DNA of 64,000 nucleotides from Marinobacterium stanieri (GCF_900155945.1 NZ_FTMN01000004.1:1-64000); one strand, 5' to 3'; shown: positions 9,019 through 18,608, counted from the first letter of the stretch. Notes: generated by a model not told the origin, from the sequence alone. A program made the numbers and translations.

Positions 9019-10206
9019 ATGTCCAACTTTGCAAGCTTCAATTGGGACGACCCCTTGCTGCTGGAGCAGCAATTAACTGAAGAAGAGCGCCAGATCCGTG
9101 ATGCGGCCCATGCTTACTGCCAGCAGTCGCTGCAGCCCCGAGTTCTCAGTGCTTACCGCGAGGAACGTTTTGACCGGGAGATCATGAGGGAGATGGGCGA
9201 AATGGGCCTTCTCGGACCAACCGTCGCTGAAGAATACGGCGGCGCCGGTATTGGCCATGTCGCTTATGGACTCATCGCCCGTGAGGTTGAGCGTGTCGAC
9301 TCTGGTTATCGTTCAGCCATGAGCGTTCAGTCATCGCTGGTTATGTATCCCATAGAAACCTATGGTTCCGAAGAGCAGAAACGCAAATACCTGCCCAAGC
9401 TCGCCAGTGGCGAATGGGTCGGTTGTTTCGGCCTGACCGAGCCAGACCACGGTTCTGACCCGGGCTCCATGATCACGCGCGCCAAAAAAGTAGATGGCGG
9501 CTACCGCCTAACCGGCCAGAAAATGTGGATTACCAACAGTCCCATCGCAGACCTGGCCGTTGTGTGGGCCAAATCGGAAGCCCATGACGGCAAGATCAAA
9601 GGCTTCATCGTCGAGCGCGGCACCGAAGGATTCTCGACACCCAAAATTGAAGGCAAGCTAAGCCTGCGTGCCAGTATTACCGGTGAAATTGTGCTGGATG
9701 AAGCCTTCGTACCCGAAGAAAACCTTCTTCCCAATGCAAGCGGTCTGGCAGGCCCCTTTGGCTGCCTCAACAAGGCCCGCTTCGGTATTGCCTGGGGCGC
9801 CATGGGCGCCGCCGAGTTCTGCTGGCACGCAGCACGCCAGTACACACTTGACCGCAAGCAGTTCAACCGACCGCTGGCCGCTAACCAGCTGGTCCAGTTG
9901 AAACTGGCCAACATGCAGACCGAAATTTCACTGGGCTTGCAGGGTGCACTGCAGATCGGGCGTTTAATGGATAGTGGCAATTGGGCACCCGAGATGGTCT
10001 CGCTGATCAAACGCAACAACTGCGGTAAGGCACTTGATGTGGCACGTATGTCTCGTGACATGCACGGAGGCAACGGGATTTCCGACGAATTCGGCGTTAT
10101 GCGCCATATGGTCAACCTGGAAACCGTCAACACCTACGAAGGTACCCACGATGTGCATGCACTGATTCTGGGTCGAGCCCAAACAGGTATTCAAGCATTC
10201 TTCTAA
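9019..10206 (+). CDS. gcdH: Glutaryl-CoA dehydrogenase
   Basis: 395 residues, the family's usual length. It converts glutaryl-CoA to crotonyl-CoA and CO2, passing electrons to ETF. Visible signatures: [13 protein letters not shown], the [17 protein letters not shown] block, and [17 protein letters not shown] with the catalytic base E374. The HGGNGI and YEGTHD motifs separate GcdH from general acyl-CoA dehydrogenases. It is 19 bp downstream of the DUF1850 gene and 43 bp before a family III CoA-transferase, so transporter, activation and oxidation share one transcript. Very secure call. Confidence 0.96.
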   Translation: MSNFASFNWDDPLLLEQQLTEEERQIRDAAHAYCQQSLQPRVLSAYREERFDREIMREMGEMGLLGPTVAEEYGGAGIGHVAYGLIAREVERVDSGYRSAMSVQSSLVMYPIETYGSEEQKRKYLPKLASGEWVGCFGLTEPDHGSDPGSMITRAKKVDGGYRLTGQKMWITNSPIADLAVVWAKSEAHDGKIKGFIVERGTEGFSTPKIEGKLSLRASITGEIVLDEAFVPEENLLPNASGLAGPFGCLNKARFGIAWGAMGAAEFCWHAARQYTLDRKQFNRPLAANQLVQLKLANMQTEISLGLQGALQIGRLMDSGNWAPEMVSLIKRNNCGKALDVARMSRDMHGGNGISDEFGVMRHMVNLETVNTYEGTHDVHALILGRAQTGIQAFF

Positions 10207-10214
10207 CGCCTGGC

Positions 10215-10232
10215 GGCGGCTTCCGAGCCGCC
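10215..10232 (+). promoter_or_regulatory. Intercistronic hairpin between gcdH and the CoA-transferase gene
   Basis: GGCGGC/GCCGCC with a 6-nt loop, no T-run; a likely mRNA-stabilising or processing element, not a terminator. Confidence 0.4.
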
Positions 10233-10249
10233 TGCTTTGGAGGTGTATT

Positions 10250-11461
10250 ATGGATAAACCCCTGGCAGGTGTCAGAGTGCTGGACTTGTCCCGTATTCTG
10301 GCAGGCCCCTGGTGCAGCCAACACTTGGCTGATCTGGGTGCTGAAGTGATCAAGGTGGAACACCCTAAGCGTGGCGACGATACCCGCAGCTGGGGTCCAC
10401 CCTATTTGAAAAATACCCGAGAAGCGGCCTACTTTCTGAGTGCCAATCGTGGCAAGGAATCGGTTGCCATCGACATTGCTCACCCCGAGGGCCAACAACT
10501 GATCCGGGAACTGGCCTCTCAGGTAGACGTGGTTCTTGAAAACTTCAAAGTAGGAGGACTTGCCCGCTACGGGCTTGATTACGAGAGTCTTAAAGCCGTC
10601 AAACCCGACCTTATTTACTGCTCTATTACAGGGTTTGGCCAGGATGGCCCCTATGCAGAGCGAGCAGGCTATGACTTCCTGCTTCAAGGCATGGGTGGTT
10701 TGATGAGTTTGACCGGACAACCCGAAAGCGTCCCCGGCAGCGAACCGGTCAAGGTCGGCGTAGCCATTACCGATCTGTTTACAGGCATGTACGCGGCTAC
10801 AGCCATACTGTCCGCGCTGCTGCAGCGTGACAGAACCGGCGACGGAGTCTGGATTGATCTATCGTTACTGGATGTACAGGTCGGCGTTCTTGCCAACCAG
10901 GCGATGAACTACCTGACAACCGGAAATTCCCCGGAGCGGATGGGAAATGCACACCCCAATATTGTGCCCTACCAGGTGTTTCCCAGCGCCGATGGACACA
11001 TCATTCTGGCCGTGGGAAATGACACGCAATTCCAGCGTTTCTGTGAGGTTGCCGGCATACCCGAGCTGGCTGGTGATTCTGACTACGCTACCAATAATAG
11101 CCGTGTTGAAAACCGCGAGCAGCTCATTCCACAGCTGAGTGCCTGCATCGCAAAACACCCTTCTGCCTTCTGGCTGGATGAGCTGGAAAAAGTTGGCGTA
11201 CCCTGCGGCCCTATCAACAACCTGGCTCAGGTGTTCGCAGACCCTCAAATATGTCACAGAGGCATGCGCATTGAGCGCCAACACCCTGAAGCAGGGTCAG
11301 TGCCATTGGTCAGTAACCCTATCCGTTTCAATGGACATGCTCTAAATGCCGAAACAGCCCCCCCGGCATTGGGCGAGCACACATTAGAGGTTCTGCAACG
11401 ACTGCTGCCGAATCAAAACTCCAGGCTCGATCAGCTTAAAATTGAAGGTGTCATTCGCTAG
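10250..11461 (+). CDS. gcdG: Family III CoA-transferase (CaiB/BaiF), probable glutarate CoA-transferase
   Basis: 403 residues with the family start GVRVLDLSRILAGPWCSQ, KVEHPKRGDDTR, and the catalytic aspartate D142 in AGYDFLLQGMGG. It would move CoA from a donor such as succinyl-CoA onto glutarate, making the substrate of gcdH. The pairing gcdH-gcdG is known from pseudomonads, which supports the symbol. A clear GGAGG ribosome site precedes the ATG. The 3' end overlaps the convergent methyltransferase gene by 11 bp, so there is no room for a classical terminator. Confidence 0.88.
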   Translation: MDKPLAGVRVLDLSRILAGPWCSQHLADLGAEVIKVEHPKRGDDTRSWGPPYLKNTREAAYFLSANRGKESVAIDIAHPEGQQLIRELASQVDVVLENFKVGGLARYGLDYESLKAVKPDLIYCSITGFGQDGPYAERAGYDFLLQGMGGLMSLTGQPESVPGSEPVKVGVAITDLFTGMYAATAILSALLQRDRTGDGVWIDLSLLDVQVGVLANQAMNYLTTGNSPERMGNAHPNIVPYQVFPSADGHIILAVGNDTQFQRFCEVAGIPELAGDSDYATNNSRVENREQLIPQLSACIAKHPSAFWLDELEKVGVPCGPINNLAQVFADPQICHRGMRIERQHPEAGSVPLVSNPIRFNGHALNAETAPPALGEHTLEVLQRLLPNQNSRLDQLKIEGVIR

Positions 11462-12101
11462 GCGCTTTGACGAAGCAAACCACATCATTATGCGGATACT
11501 CGGGCACACAGCCCCAGCGCTCGCCCAGCCAGCTGAAACTCTCTTCGGCAAAGAAGGTGATGTGGGTGGGATCATTGCGGTAGTGCCAGCTGCGAAAGCG
11601 CTCATCGTCCAGCACCCGTTTGGTTTGCAGTACCAGCACGCCCTCAGGTGCGAGCAATGACCAAAGCTGGTCCAGTACGGGAAGCGGCTCGGCCAGGTGC
11701 TCCACCACCTCGGTGCTGGTAATGAAGTCATACGGCCCGGTCAGCACCGAGGTGTCGGGATGGAAGTACTTGTCGTACTGCGCCATGTCATAGCCGGCCT
11801 CCCGCGCCATGGCCACCAGTGCCGGGCCGGGGCCGCAGCCGAAATCCAGCCCTTTGGCCGGGACCGGTTTACGCGCCAGCACCTCATCAAAGGCACGAGA
11901 CAGAAAACGGCGATAGCCCGGGTCATCGATGGCATTTTCATGGTCATCGTATACGGCTTTTTCATCCGCATCCGATAAGCGCTGTGACGGTTCCAGATGG
12001 ACCATTTTGCAGGCTTCGCAGCGATGGTAGGTCTTCGCTTTGCAGGTAATGGCATAGAGCGTAGTCGAACTGCACAGCGGGCAGGAAAGGTCTGTGCTCA
12101 T
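11451..12101 (-). CDS. SAM-dependent methyltransferase with N-terminal zinc-ribbon-like motif
   Basis: 216 residues. C7/C10 and C28/C31 form a small zinc-ribbon-like knuckle; residues ~84-100 carry the SAM-binding motif I (GLDFGCGPGPALVAMA) and STEVVEHL matches the class I acidic post-motif. The family (Methyltransf_23-like) acts on diverse, mostly unknown substrates. The start overlaps the bestrophin-like gene by 4 bp (ATGA), so they are co-transcribed. The stop overlaps the convergent gcdG gene. The substrate is unknown. Confidence 0.85.
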   Translation of the reverse strand: MSTDLSCPLCSSTTLYAITCKAKTYHRCEACKMVHLEPSQRLSDADEKAVYDDHENAIDDPGYRRFLSRAFDEVLARKPVPAKGLDFGCGPGPALVAMAREAGYDMAQYDKYFHPDTSVLTGPYDFITSTEVVEHLAEPLPVLDQLWSLLAPEGVLVLQTKRVLDDERFRSWHYRNDPTHITFFAEESFSWLGERWGCVPEYPHNDVVCFVKAPSE

Positions 12102-13018
12102 TGCAGTTGAAACTCCACCGGTTGCAGCAACTCTGGTGCCGGGTCACCCAGGGCTTCGGCGACGCTGATTTCATGAATGCGGCAGATCGCATCCAGCGGC
12201 AGGTCATTGGTGTGGCGTCCGAAGGGAAACTCCAGCTGCTCAGACAGGCGGTCCAGGCCAAAGAAGGTGTAGGCAACGATGCCGGTAAAGACAGGCGTAA
12301 ACCAGCCAGCAGCTCCCACCAGCCCAAAGGGCAGCAGGTAGCAATAAAAGTAGGCTGTTCGATGCGCCAGCAGTGTATAGGCAAAGGGCAAAGGCGTTTG
12401 TGCAATGCGCTCGGAGGCGGCCTGGACACCGGCCAGACTGTGCAGGTGCTTATCCAGCGCAGCAGCGGCAACGCTATCGATCTCCCCTGCTTTGTACGCA
12501 TTTGCTACCAAATCCCCGGCACACTGCAGCATCTGCGCAGCGGGGTTACGAGCGCTTAATATGGCGTCCAGTTCGTCCTGTGGCAGCACCTGATTCAAGC
12601 CCTCCGGCAGGTCCGCACGCACATCTTCTTCACGTAACTGGCCACGCAGCAGATGTGTATGGGCCAGTGCCAGCACTAACAGGCTGCGGCGACGCTCAGG
12701 ATTCAGGTAGATGCCACTGGTGCGGGCCAGACTGCGCATCTCGACTACCATCTGGCCCCACTGCTTGCGCGCTTCCCACCAGCGGTCATAGGTCGCGGTG
12801 TTGCGCACACTGAGCAGGATCGACAGCGCAATCCCCATCAGGGTAAAGGGCAAGAGTGTGTATTCAACGATGCCATCAAGGTAGTGATGTCGGGTTACCC
12901 AGGTCACCACAATGGCGAAGAGTCCGGACAACAGAATATGGGGCAGAATATGCGGGAATACCGAGCCCTTCCAGGCCAGCATCAAACCGAGCGCACCGGG
13001 ACGGTTGCGTACGATCAT
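12098..13018 (-). CDS. Bestrophin-like anion channel family protein
   Basis: 306 residues with hydrophobic segments near 24-60 and 215-260 separated by a long charged helical region. Typical bestrophin/UPF0187 features are visible: the N-terminal IVRNRPGALGLML, SVRNTATYDRWWEARKQWG, and the late LDRLSEQLEFPFGRHTNDLPLD. Bacterial homologues form pentameric ion channels in the inner membrane. It overlaps the methyltransferase gene by 4 bp, but the two have no known functional link. Confidence 0.88.
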   Translation of the reverse strand: MIVRNRPGALGLMLAWKGSVFPHILPHILLSGLFAIVVTWVTRHHYLDGIVEYTLLPFTLMGIALSILLSVRNTATYDRWWEARKQWGQMVVEMRSLARTSGIYLNPERRRSLLVLALAHTHLLRGQLREEDVRADLPEGLNQVLPQDELDAILSARNPAAQMLQCAGDLVANAYKAGEIDSVAAAALDKHLHSLAGVQAASERIAQTPLPFAYTLLAHRTAYFYCYLLPFGLVGAAGWFTPVFTGIVAYTFFGLDRLSEQLEFPFGRHTNDLPLDAICRIHEISVAEALGDPAPELLQPVEFQLQ

Positions 13019-13086
13019 GTAGAATTCTCCAGGCGACCTTAGGGGCCATGGATGGTGTCACAGGCCGCCTGAAGAGGGAAGCCTTC

Positions 13087-13365
13087 TCACACGCTGGAGA
13101 AGAATCTAACTCGAGATAGAATGATCCGCCGACGACTCAACTGTGAAAGCCTGTACATCGATGCCAGATCGATAATACCGGCCCACATCAGCAATTCCAT
13201 TGTGCTGCCGCGAGTTGAAAAAGCGGAATGGAGGTCTGTGCCTTGGCCTGTCATGAGAACAAAAAAAGCCAACACGACAATAGCAGAAGCAATCAGGGAA
13301 ATGATTTTGTATTTGATCAGGCGCCGCCCAAGGATGGCAACTTGATCCGGTTCTTTGGTTTTCAT
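13087..13365 (-). CDS. Hypothetical small membrane protein (92 aa)
   Basis: The ATG at 13365 has a good ribosome site (GAGG seven bases upstream on the reverse strand). Two hydrophobic segments (about 22-40 and 58-72) are followed by a basic C-terminus (RLSQLSRRRIILSR), suggesting a two-pass inner-membrane protein. No family recognised. It is 68 bp upstream of the bestrophin-like gene on the same strand and may be its operon partner. Confidence 0.6.
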   Translation of the reverse strand: MKTKEPDQVAILGRRLIKYKIISLIASAIVVLAFFVLMTGQGTDLHSAFSTRGSTMELLMWAGIIDLASMYRLSQLSRRRIILSRVRFFSSV

Positions 13366-13505
13366 GGCCTACCTCAACCTGTTCACTTTTTGAACAAATC
13401 AGCGGCTGAATTTTAAGTCTGAACACCTGAACCCACTAGTGTCTCAAAAACAAACACTAATTATATTTTAGCTGAAACAGCTGTTTATTTTCCGACCAGA
13501 ACACA

Positions 13506-13537
13506 TAAAAAAGGAGGTTTTTTCAAACCTCCTTTTG
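13506..13537 (-). terminator. Terminator of the phytase-like esterase gene
   Basis: Reverse-strand stem AAAGGAGGTTT / AAACCTCCTTT with a GAAA-type loop and T-run, about 25 bp after the stop at 13564. The element is nearly symmetrical and may work in both directions. Confidence 0.85.
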
Positions 13538-13563
13538 GAACAAAGCTAGCAAAGTGTAGCTTT

Positions 13564-15738
13564 TCAGCGAATTTGCCCCATTTTGACCCACAAAGTTTCG
13601 CCAGAACTGTCGTCAACTCCGTCATTGTCGGTGACAAAAAATCCATTTCCGTTCTGATCTATGGCAAAACCTTCCACTTTATCGGTCACATAGCCGTTCA
13701 GAGACGCCAGTTCGGGAATCAAATCACGTACCAGCGTCTTCTGCACCAGCGGCAGTGTTGAGCCCAGCTCAGCGGTTTGCAGGCCATTCAGCTCGACCGA
13801 GTAGAGGCGCTTGATGGCGGCATTGGCACCGATCTGGTTGTCGCGCTCCAGAATGTAGGCCTTGCCATTGTGGATTTCGATCTCGGACAGACCAACCCAG
13901 CCTTTTTCAGTTGCATCCAGCGGGTAATGCGCAGCCGTCCACTCCCCTGTCTTCAGATTATGCTTGAGCAGTTTTACCTGCTGTTCGCCATCGTCCTTCC
14001 AGGGACGCTGCATCACAATCCAGAGGTTGTCGCCATCCAGTGCAATGCCCTCGGCACCAAAGCGAATCTGGTGCTCCAGCAGCTCAGCCGGGAATGCCAG
14101 GGTCTCGTCGATTTCACCGGCAGCATTTACATGGTAAATGGCGTGAGGCACTTCCTTCTTGGCATTGCCTTCAGATGCCAGCCAGAAACCGCCTTTGCCA
14201 TCAGCTGCCACACCTTCCAGATCCAGCTTCTTGGCTGGCTGGCCATCACGGGTGATGTTCAGGGCAGCCGTAATACGTGCCGGGTGAGCGCTGGCATCGA
14301 TGGTGAAAATGCGGGGCTGGTTCTTATAGAAGCTGTCATTAACCGCGTAAAGCACATTCGGCTTGCTCGGATCAGCCGTCAGACCGGACAGCGCGCCCCA
14401 GCCAATGGGTGCGCCAGTGGCCGCTTCATTGCCGGAAACCAGCTGCGGATAAGCCGGTGCGTCCTTGGTAAGGCTGAACAGCATCACATGGGCACGCACG
14501 CCGCCATCTTCGATCAGGTCCTTCTCGTTGGCGCTGACCAGCAGGTTGCGCGACGGAATGGCAACAGCGGATTCCGGTGCAATACCGGACGGCAGCAGCT
14601 GCATGAACTCGGGGGCAGCACCGGTATCACGGTACACACCGATCACAGAGCCACGCTCGGACATGACGAAGATATAGGTGTCGTCACCGAAACGGCCAAC
14701 TTCCAGACCTTCCGGCTCGGCACCTTTCTTGCCGGAACGCTTGTCCGGGTAATGGCCGGCACGTACGACTTCGTGCTCAAAGGCGGCACCGGATTCAAAC
14801 AGCAGCTTGCCGTTTTTATGGAAGATGCTGAAGCCGCGTGAACCACCGTTATAGTCACCTTCGTTGGCGATGACAAAGCGGTTGTTATCCAGCCACTTAA
14901 CAGCGTCCGGCTCGCGCAGCACGTTGTTCAGTTCGCCGGTGAAGTGCAAGGCACCGTCTTTCTTTACATCAATCTGCTTGAGATCGACCGTACCGGCGGA
15001 GAAGTGATTGCTCACCTTGCCGGTTTTGGCATCGACGATCACCAGGTGGTTGTTTTCCTGAAGCGTGACAACGACTTCACCCTTCTGGTTGAAATCGACA
15101 AATTCCGGCTCTGGGTCGGACGGTGCAATTTCGGCCAAACCGGTCAGATCCACACGCTTGAGGCCCGAGCAAACCAGTTGGCCCTGTTTCAGCGGCACCA
15201 GCACCAGATCACCGGCGGGCAGCTGCGGAATGACACCGTCGTTCAGGTCTTCATCGCGCTCGTTTTCAATTGCGACTGCAACCATATCGCCCTGCTTGGA
15301 AACAGCAACCGAGTCCGGCTGGCCGCCCAGGTCACACTGGCTCACCACTTTCTTCTGCGCTGAATTGACCAGCGCCAGGAAGCCTGAAGGCGCCGTGTAG
15401 CTCTCGGAGGTATTCACACCGACAACGGCATTCTCGCCAACCGCACTGACAGAGGTCGGCTCACCCTTGAGCGGCATAAAACCGGCGGGCTTGGGCTGCT
15501 GGGCATCACGGATATCGATAAAGCCGATACCCTCACGCGGGCTGTCACTGTAGATCAGGGTATTACCGCTGGCAGTAGCGGTAATGATCTCGGCAGAGGT
15601 TTCCTGCTCCATATTGGATGCAAGCAGGTTGTCTGCAGTCGAGAAGCTTTGAATACGGTTAAAGCTGTTGGCGTGAGCCGAAGTCGCAGCGGCGACCGCC
15701 ATGGCCAGGCAGGATGCGCGCAGCAGGCGAGAATCCAT
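13564..15738 (-). CDS. Exported protein with esterase-like phytase domain
   Basis: 724 residues from the ATG at 15738, preceded by GGAGG at good spacing; an upstream in-frame ATG at 15774 lacks this. A signal peptide is visible (RLLRASCLAMAVAAATSAHA). The N-terminal half has beta-propeller-like repeats (PDSVAVSKQGDMVAVAIENE, PDAVKWLDNNRFVIANEGDY). The C-terminal ~320 residues match the 'esterase-like activity of phytase' domain, with GLEVG, LEGVAADGKGGFWLASEG and GFAIDQNGNGFFVTDNDG. A periplasmic or extracellular hydrolase, perhaps of phosphate esters. It has its own terminator and stands alone. Confidence 0.82.
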   Translation of the reverse strand: MDSRLLRASCLAMAVAAATSAHANSFNRIQSFSTADNLLASNMEQETSAEIITATASGNTLIYSDSPREGIGFIDIRDAQQPKPAGFMPLKGEPTSVSAVGENAVVGVNTSESYTAPSGFLALVNSAQKKVVSQCDLGGQPDSVAVSKQGDMVAVAIENERDEDLNDGVIPQLPAGDLVLVPLKQGQLVCSGLKRVDLTGLAEIAPSDPEPEFVDFNQKGEVVVTLQENNHLVIVDAKTGKVSNHFSAGTVDLKQIDVKKDGALHFTGELNNVLREPDAVKWLDNNRFVIANEGDYNGGSRGFSIFHKNGKLLFESGAAFEHEVVRAGHYPDKRSGKKGAEPEGLEVGRFGDDTYIFVMSERGSVIGVYRDTGAAPEFMQLLPSGIAPESAVAIPSRNLLVSANEKDLIEDGGVRAHVMLFSLTKDAPAYPQLVSGNEAATGAPIGWGALSGLTADPSKPNVLYAVNDSFYKNQPRIFTIDASAHPARITAALNITRDGQPAKKLDLEGVAADGKGGFWLASEGNAKKEVPHAIYHVNAAGEIDETLAFPAELLEHQIRFGAEGIALDGDNLWIVMQRPWKDDGEQQVKLLKHNLKTGEWTAAHYPLDATEKGWVGLSEIEIHNGKAYILERDNQIGANAAIKRLYSVELNGLQTAELGSTLPLVQKTLVRDLIPELASLNGYVTDKVEGFAIDQNGNGFFVTDNDGVDDSSGETLWVKMGQIR

Positions 15739-15951
15739 ACGGGTATACCTCCAGATGTATTTAGGTGAAGACAAAACTCTAGAGGCGTTTTATGACAGTC
15801 TGGTTATAAAACAACCCGCTAACAAACAGATGTTTAATTTATATTACCGGAAGAATACCAAACCTTAATATAACTTAAACCTCCATGTAACATTTGAAAA
15901 ATAACATGCACCGGAATTTAAAAAACACAGACAAATTTCGGTACAAAAAAC

Positions 15952-16614
15952 ATGCAATCATTCTCCAAAAAAATAGCACTACTGACCTGTTTTATCCCTT
16001 CAGTGGTGTTTGGGGATGTAACCATCAAGCTGAACCAGGGCACCGATATTCTCGCGGTAAATGGCAAGGCAGTGGAACGTAGCAGCCTGTTTGACAGCAC
16101 CGGTAGCCTGCGTCTGGAAAACGGAAAAAACCAGATCGTTGTTGAGTATACCGCTGAAATTGAAGAGTCTTCCGACGATTCAATCCTGGAAACAAGCGAA
16201 TCCTATGTGCTTCTTTTTGAAGCAAAAGATACCGAAATCAAGCTTCAGACACCCAAGATCACCAACCATTATGATCTTAAGCAATTCAACCAATCACCGC
16301 AGTGGATGCTGGTTGATTCGCAAGGACGCACCCTTCCTTACCAGTCGGGCATTCTGAAAAAAGAAGGCTTTCAACTGGCCCGCGATTATACCGCGGAGCT
16401 GATGAAATTTAACCAGTCCGGAGCGGCAGCTGCCATGCCCGCACTGAGGGTTGAACGCCATCAGTTTAATGAACAGCCTGTGGTTAAAAAATCAGCAGAA
16501 CCTGCAAGCAATGCTGATCAGAAAATGATCGGAGAAATGTTGCAGTACTGGTATCAGCAGGCTGATGAACCTACTCGTAATAAATTTAAGAGCTGGATTA
16601 AAACCAGCCTTTAA
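15952..16614 (+). CDS. DUF2057 (YccT-like) exported protein
   Basis: 220 residues with a signal peptide (ending VVFG-DVTI). The order of a short beta-rich N-terminus (VTIKLNQGTDILAVNGK), RLENGKNQIVVEYTAEIEE and the closing MLQYWYQQADEPTRNKFKSW fits the DUF2057/UPF0319 family of gammaproteobacteria. Function unknown; probably periplasmic. It is followed after about 44 bp by a porin gene in the same direction, possibly co-transcribed. The 213-bp AT-rich region upstream holds the divergent promoters. Confidence 0.8.
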   Translation: MQSFSKKIALLTCFIPSVVFGDVTIKLNQGTDILAVNGKAVERSSLFDSTGSLRLENGKNQIVVEYTAEIEESSDDSILETSESYVLLFEAKDTEIKLQTPKITNHYDLKQFNQSPQWMLVDSQGRTLPYQSGILKKEGFQLARDYTAELMKFNQSGAAAAMPALRVERHQFNEQPVVKKSAEPASNADQKMIGEMLQYWYQQADEPTRNKFKSWIKTSL

Positions 16615-16658
16615 ATAATCAATCACTGAAAAGACATTTGAATAACGGAGTCTCGCTC

Positions 16659-17582
16659 ATGAAAAAGCTTCTTCTGGCTGTTGCAGTATCTGTAGCTGCT
16701 GGCTCTGCCAGTGCCGCCACTATCTATGAAGGCAATGGTTTCACTTACAAGCTGAACGGCGACCTGCAGGTTCAGCTGCGTCAGGACGTTGGCAATGACC
16801 AGAACGCTGAGATCGAATTCGACGATCTGGAGCTGAAAAACTACGTCAGCTACGACCTGGGCAACGACATGAAAGCGTTCGGTCGTGTCGATTTCGGTTT
16901 CAAGGATGCTGCTGAAGACAAGCAGGACGGCAGCAAGCTGGAAGAAGCGTACGTTGGTATGGCTTTCGGCAACACGTCCGTATCTTTCGGTAAGCAGAAC
17001 TTCGCATCTGACGAATTCGGTGTTGAGAAAGCTTACGAGCTGGTCAGCGACGAAGACCGTTTCGACGCTATGGGCACTTCCGGCGACGACACTATCCGTG
17101 TTGACGTTGAAATGGACAGCGCTACTTTCATCGCTTCCTACGAAATGGACGCTGAAGGCGAAGCAAGCGAAAACGGCGAGTACTTCGACGTATTCGCATC
17201 TTTCGACATCGCTGCTCTGAACATCGGCGCTGCTTACCAGAACGCTACTCCGAGCATCGGTGCTGATGACATCGATACCTGGGGTCTGAGCGCTGAGTTC
17301 GACGCTGGTTTCGCTGAATTCGCAGCTGACTGGAGCTCCACCGACGACATCGCTGATCAGTACAACCTGGCTGCTGCTTTCAAAGCTGGCCAGACTACCA
17401 AGATCGCTGTTGGCGTTGTGAACACTGATCCGGAATCCGGTGACGACGTAACAGAATGGTACGCAAACGTAACCTACAAGTTCGCTACTCAGAAAAACGT
17501 TAGCCTGTTTGCTGAAATCGCAGACACTGACGAAGACGATTCTGACATGGGTTACCTGGCAGGTATGCGCGTCAAGTTCTAA
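16659..17582 (+). CDS. Outer-membrane porin, highly expressed type
   Basis: 307 residues from the ATG at 16659 (CGGAG eight bases upstream); an upstream in-frame TTG lacks a ribosome site. Signal peptide MKKLLLAVAVSVAAGSASA, then amphipathic strands and the outer-membrane signature C-terminal phenylalanine (MRVKF). The strands and acidic loops suit a 16-strand Gram-negative porin, though it is on the short side. Codon use is very narrow (GCT, GAC, AAC, TTC, GGT dominate), unlike the neighbours, which indicates very strong expression. A strong terminator follows. Confidence 0.9.
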   Translation: MKKLLLAVAVSVAAGSASAATIYEGNGFTYKLNGDLQVQLRQDVGNDQNAEIEFDDLELKNYVSYDLGNDMKAFGRVDFGFKDAAEDKQDGSKLEEAYVGMAFGNTSVSFGKQNFASDEFGVEKAYELVSDEDRFDAMGTSGDDTIRVDVEMDSATFIASYEMDAEGEASENGEYFDVFASFDIAALNIGAAYQNATPSIGADDIDTWGLSAEFDAGFAEFAADWSSTDDIADQYNLAAAFKAGQTTKIAVGVVNTDPESGDDVTEWYANVTYKFATQKNVSLFAEIADTDEDDSDMGYLAGMRVKF

Positions 17583-17644
17583 GGGATTAGCTGGGGCCGT
17601 TCAGGCTTTACCCCCTTCAGTCTGAACGGTTGCAGAGTTTTCCA

Positions 17645-17670
17645 GCCGGCCCCTCGGGGTCGGCTTTTTT
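17645..17670 (+). terminator. Terminator of the first porin gene
   Basis: GCCGGCCCC-TC-GGGGTCGGC stem with one G:U pair, followed by six T, about 60 bp after the porin stop. Confidence 0.9.
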
Positions 17671-17689
17671 ATGTCCGCTCTAACTGCGC

Positions 17690-18598
17690 TCAGCAGCGGC
17701 CCTGAAGCACCGGCTGACGGCCGATGTAGTCCTGCATGAAATCCCGCAAGCGGCGCGCTCGCACGTTGAGCAAACGCCCATCCGGCCAGACCGCGTAGAT
17801 ATCACGCTCTGGACCCGACCATTCCGGCAGCACAATTTTGAGCCGCCCTTCCTGCACCGGCCGCTGTATCTCGTTGGCAGGCAGTAGCGAGATCCCCAGG
17901 CCATCACAGACAAACTGCTTTACCAGTGTCAGATCATCGACGGTGGATGTCGCCGAGGGGTGCAACGTGACTTGCCGGCCACTGGACTGGTGCTGAAGAC
18001 GCCAGCGACCCAGCTGCTTGAACACGGCCAGGCGATGCTGCTGTAACTGTTCCAGCTCCACCGGTTCCCCAGCCTCGGCCAGATACTCCGGCGACGCCAC
18101 CAGGCGGGTGCGCACCCAGCCCAGTTTCTTTTGATACAGGCCAGAGTTGGTTTGCGGCCCTATACGCAGGGCGATATCGATCCGTTGCTGCAACATGTCT
18201 TCGGTGCGGTTGCTCAGCATCAGCTCCAGCCTGACTTCCGGGTGGGCCTTCATGAAGTCGGTCCACATGGGGCTTAACAGGCCGGTGGCCAGATTCGTGG
18301 GGGCCGAGACTCGCAGCGGCCCGCTCATCTCCTGCGCATCACGGCTTAACTGCGCCGACACCTGCTCCAGCTCGTCGAACAGGGCCGCATAGCTGGCGTA
18401 ATACACCTCCCCTTCTCCGGTGAGGCTGAAGTGCCGGGCAGAACGGCGGACCAGCTGAAAACCGAGACTGGCCTCAAGGCGCTTCAGCCGGCGCGTCACG
18501 GTGGCAGCGGGCAGCCCAAGGTAGTCCGCTGCTGCTTGCAGGCTGCGGAGCCGTACAATCTGTACGAACAGGGCTAGATCATCGTAGCTTGATTTCAT
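17690..18598 (-). CDS. LysR-family transcriptional regulator
   Basis: 302 residues. N-terminal winged HTH (LQAAADYLGLPAATVTRRLK) followed by a linker helix and a substrate-binding domain beginning RVSAPTNLATGLL. Divergent from the DUF2798-GST gene pair, with an inverted repeat in the 95-bp gap, so those two genes are the likely targets. The effector is not predictable. Confidence 0.9.
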   Translation of the reverse strand: MKSSYDDLALFVQIVRLRSLQAAADYLGLPAATVTRRLKRLEASLGFQLVRRSARHFSLTGEGEVYYASYAALFDELEQVSAQLSRDAQEMSGPLRVSAPTNLATGLLSPMWTDFMKAHPEVRLELMLSNRTEDMLQQRIDIALRIGPQTNSGLYQKKLGWVRTRLVASPEYLAEAGEPVELEQLQQHRLAVFKQLGRWRLQHQSSGRQVTLHPSATSTVDDLTLVKQFVCDGLGISLLPANEIQRPVQEGRLKIVLPEWSGPERDIYAVWPDGRLLNVRARRLRDFMQDYIGRQPVLQGRC

Positions 18599-18608
18599 TT
18601 TTGAAATT

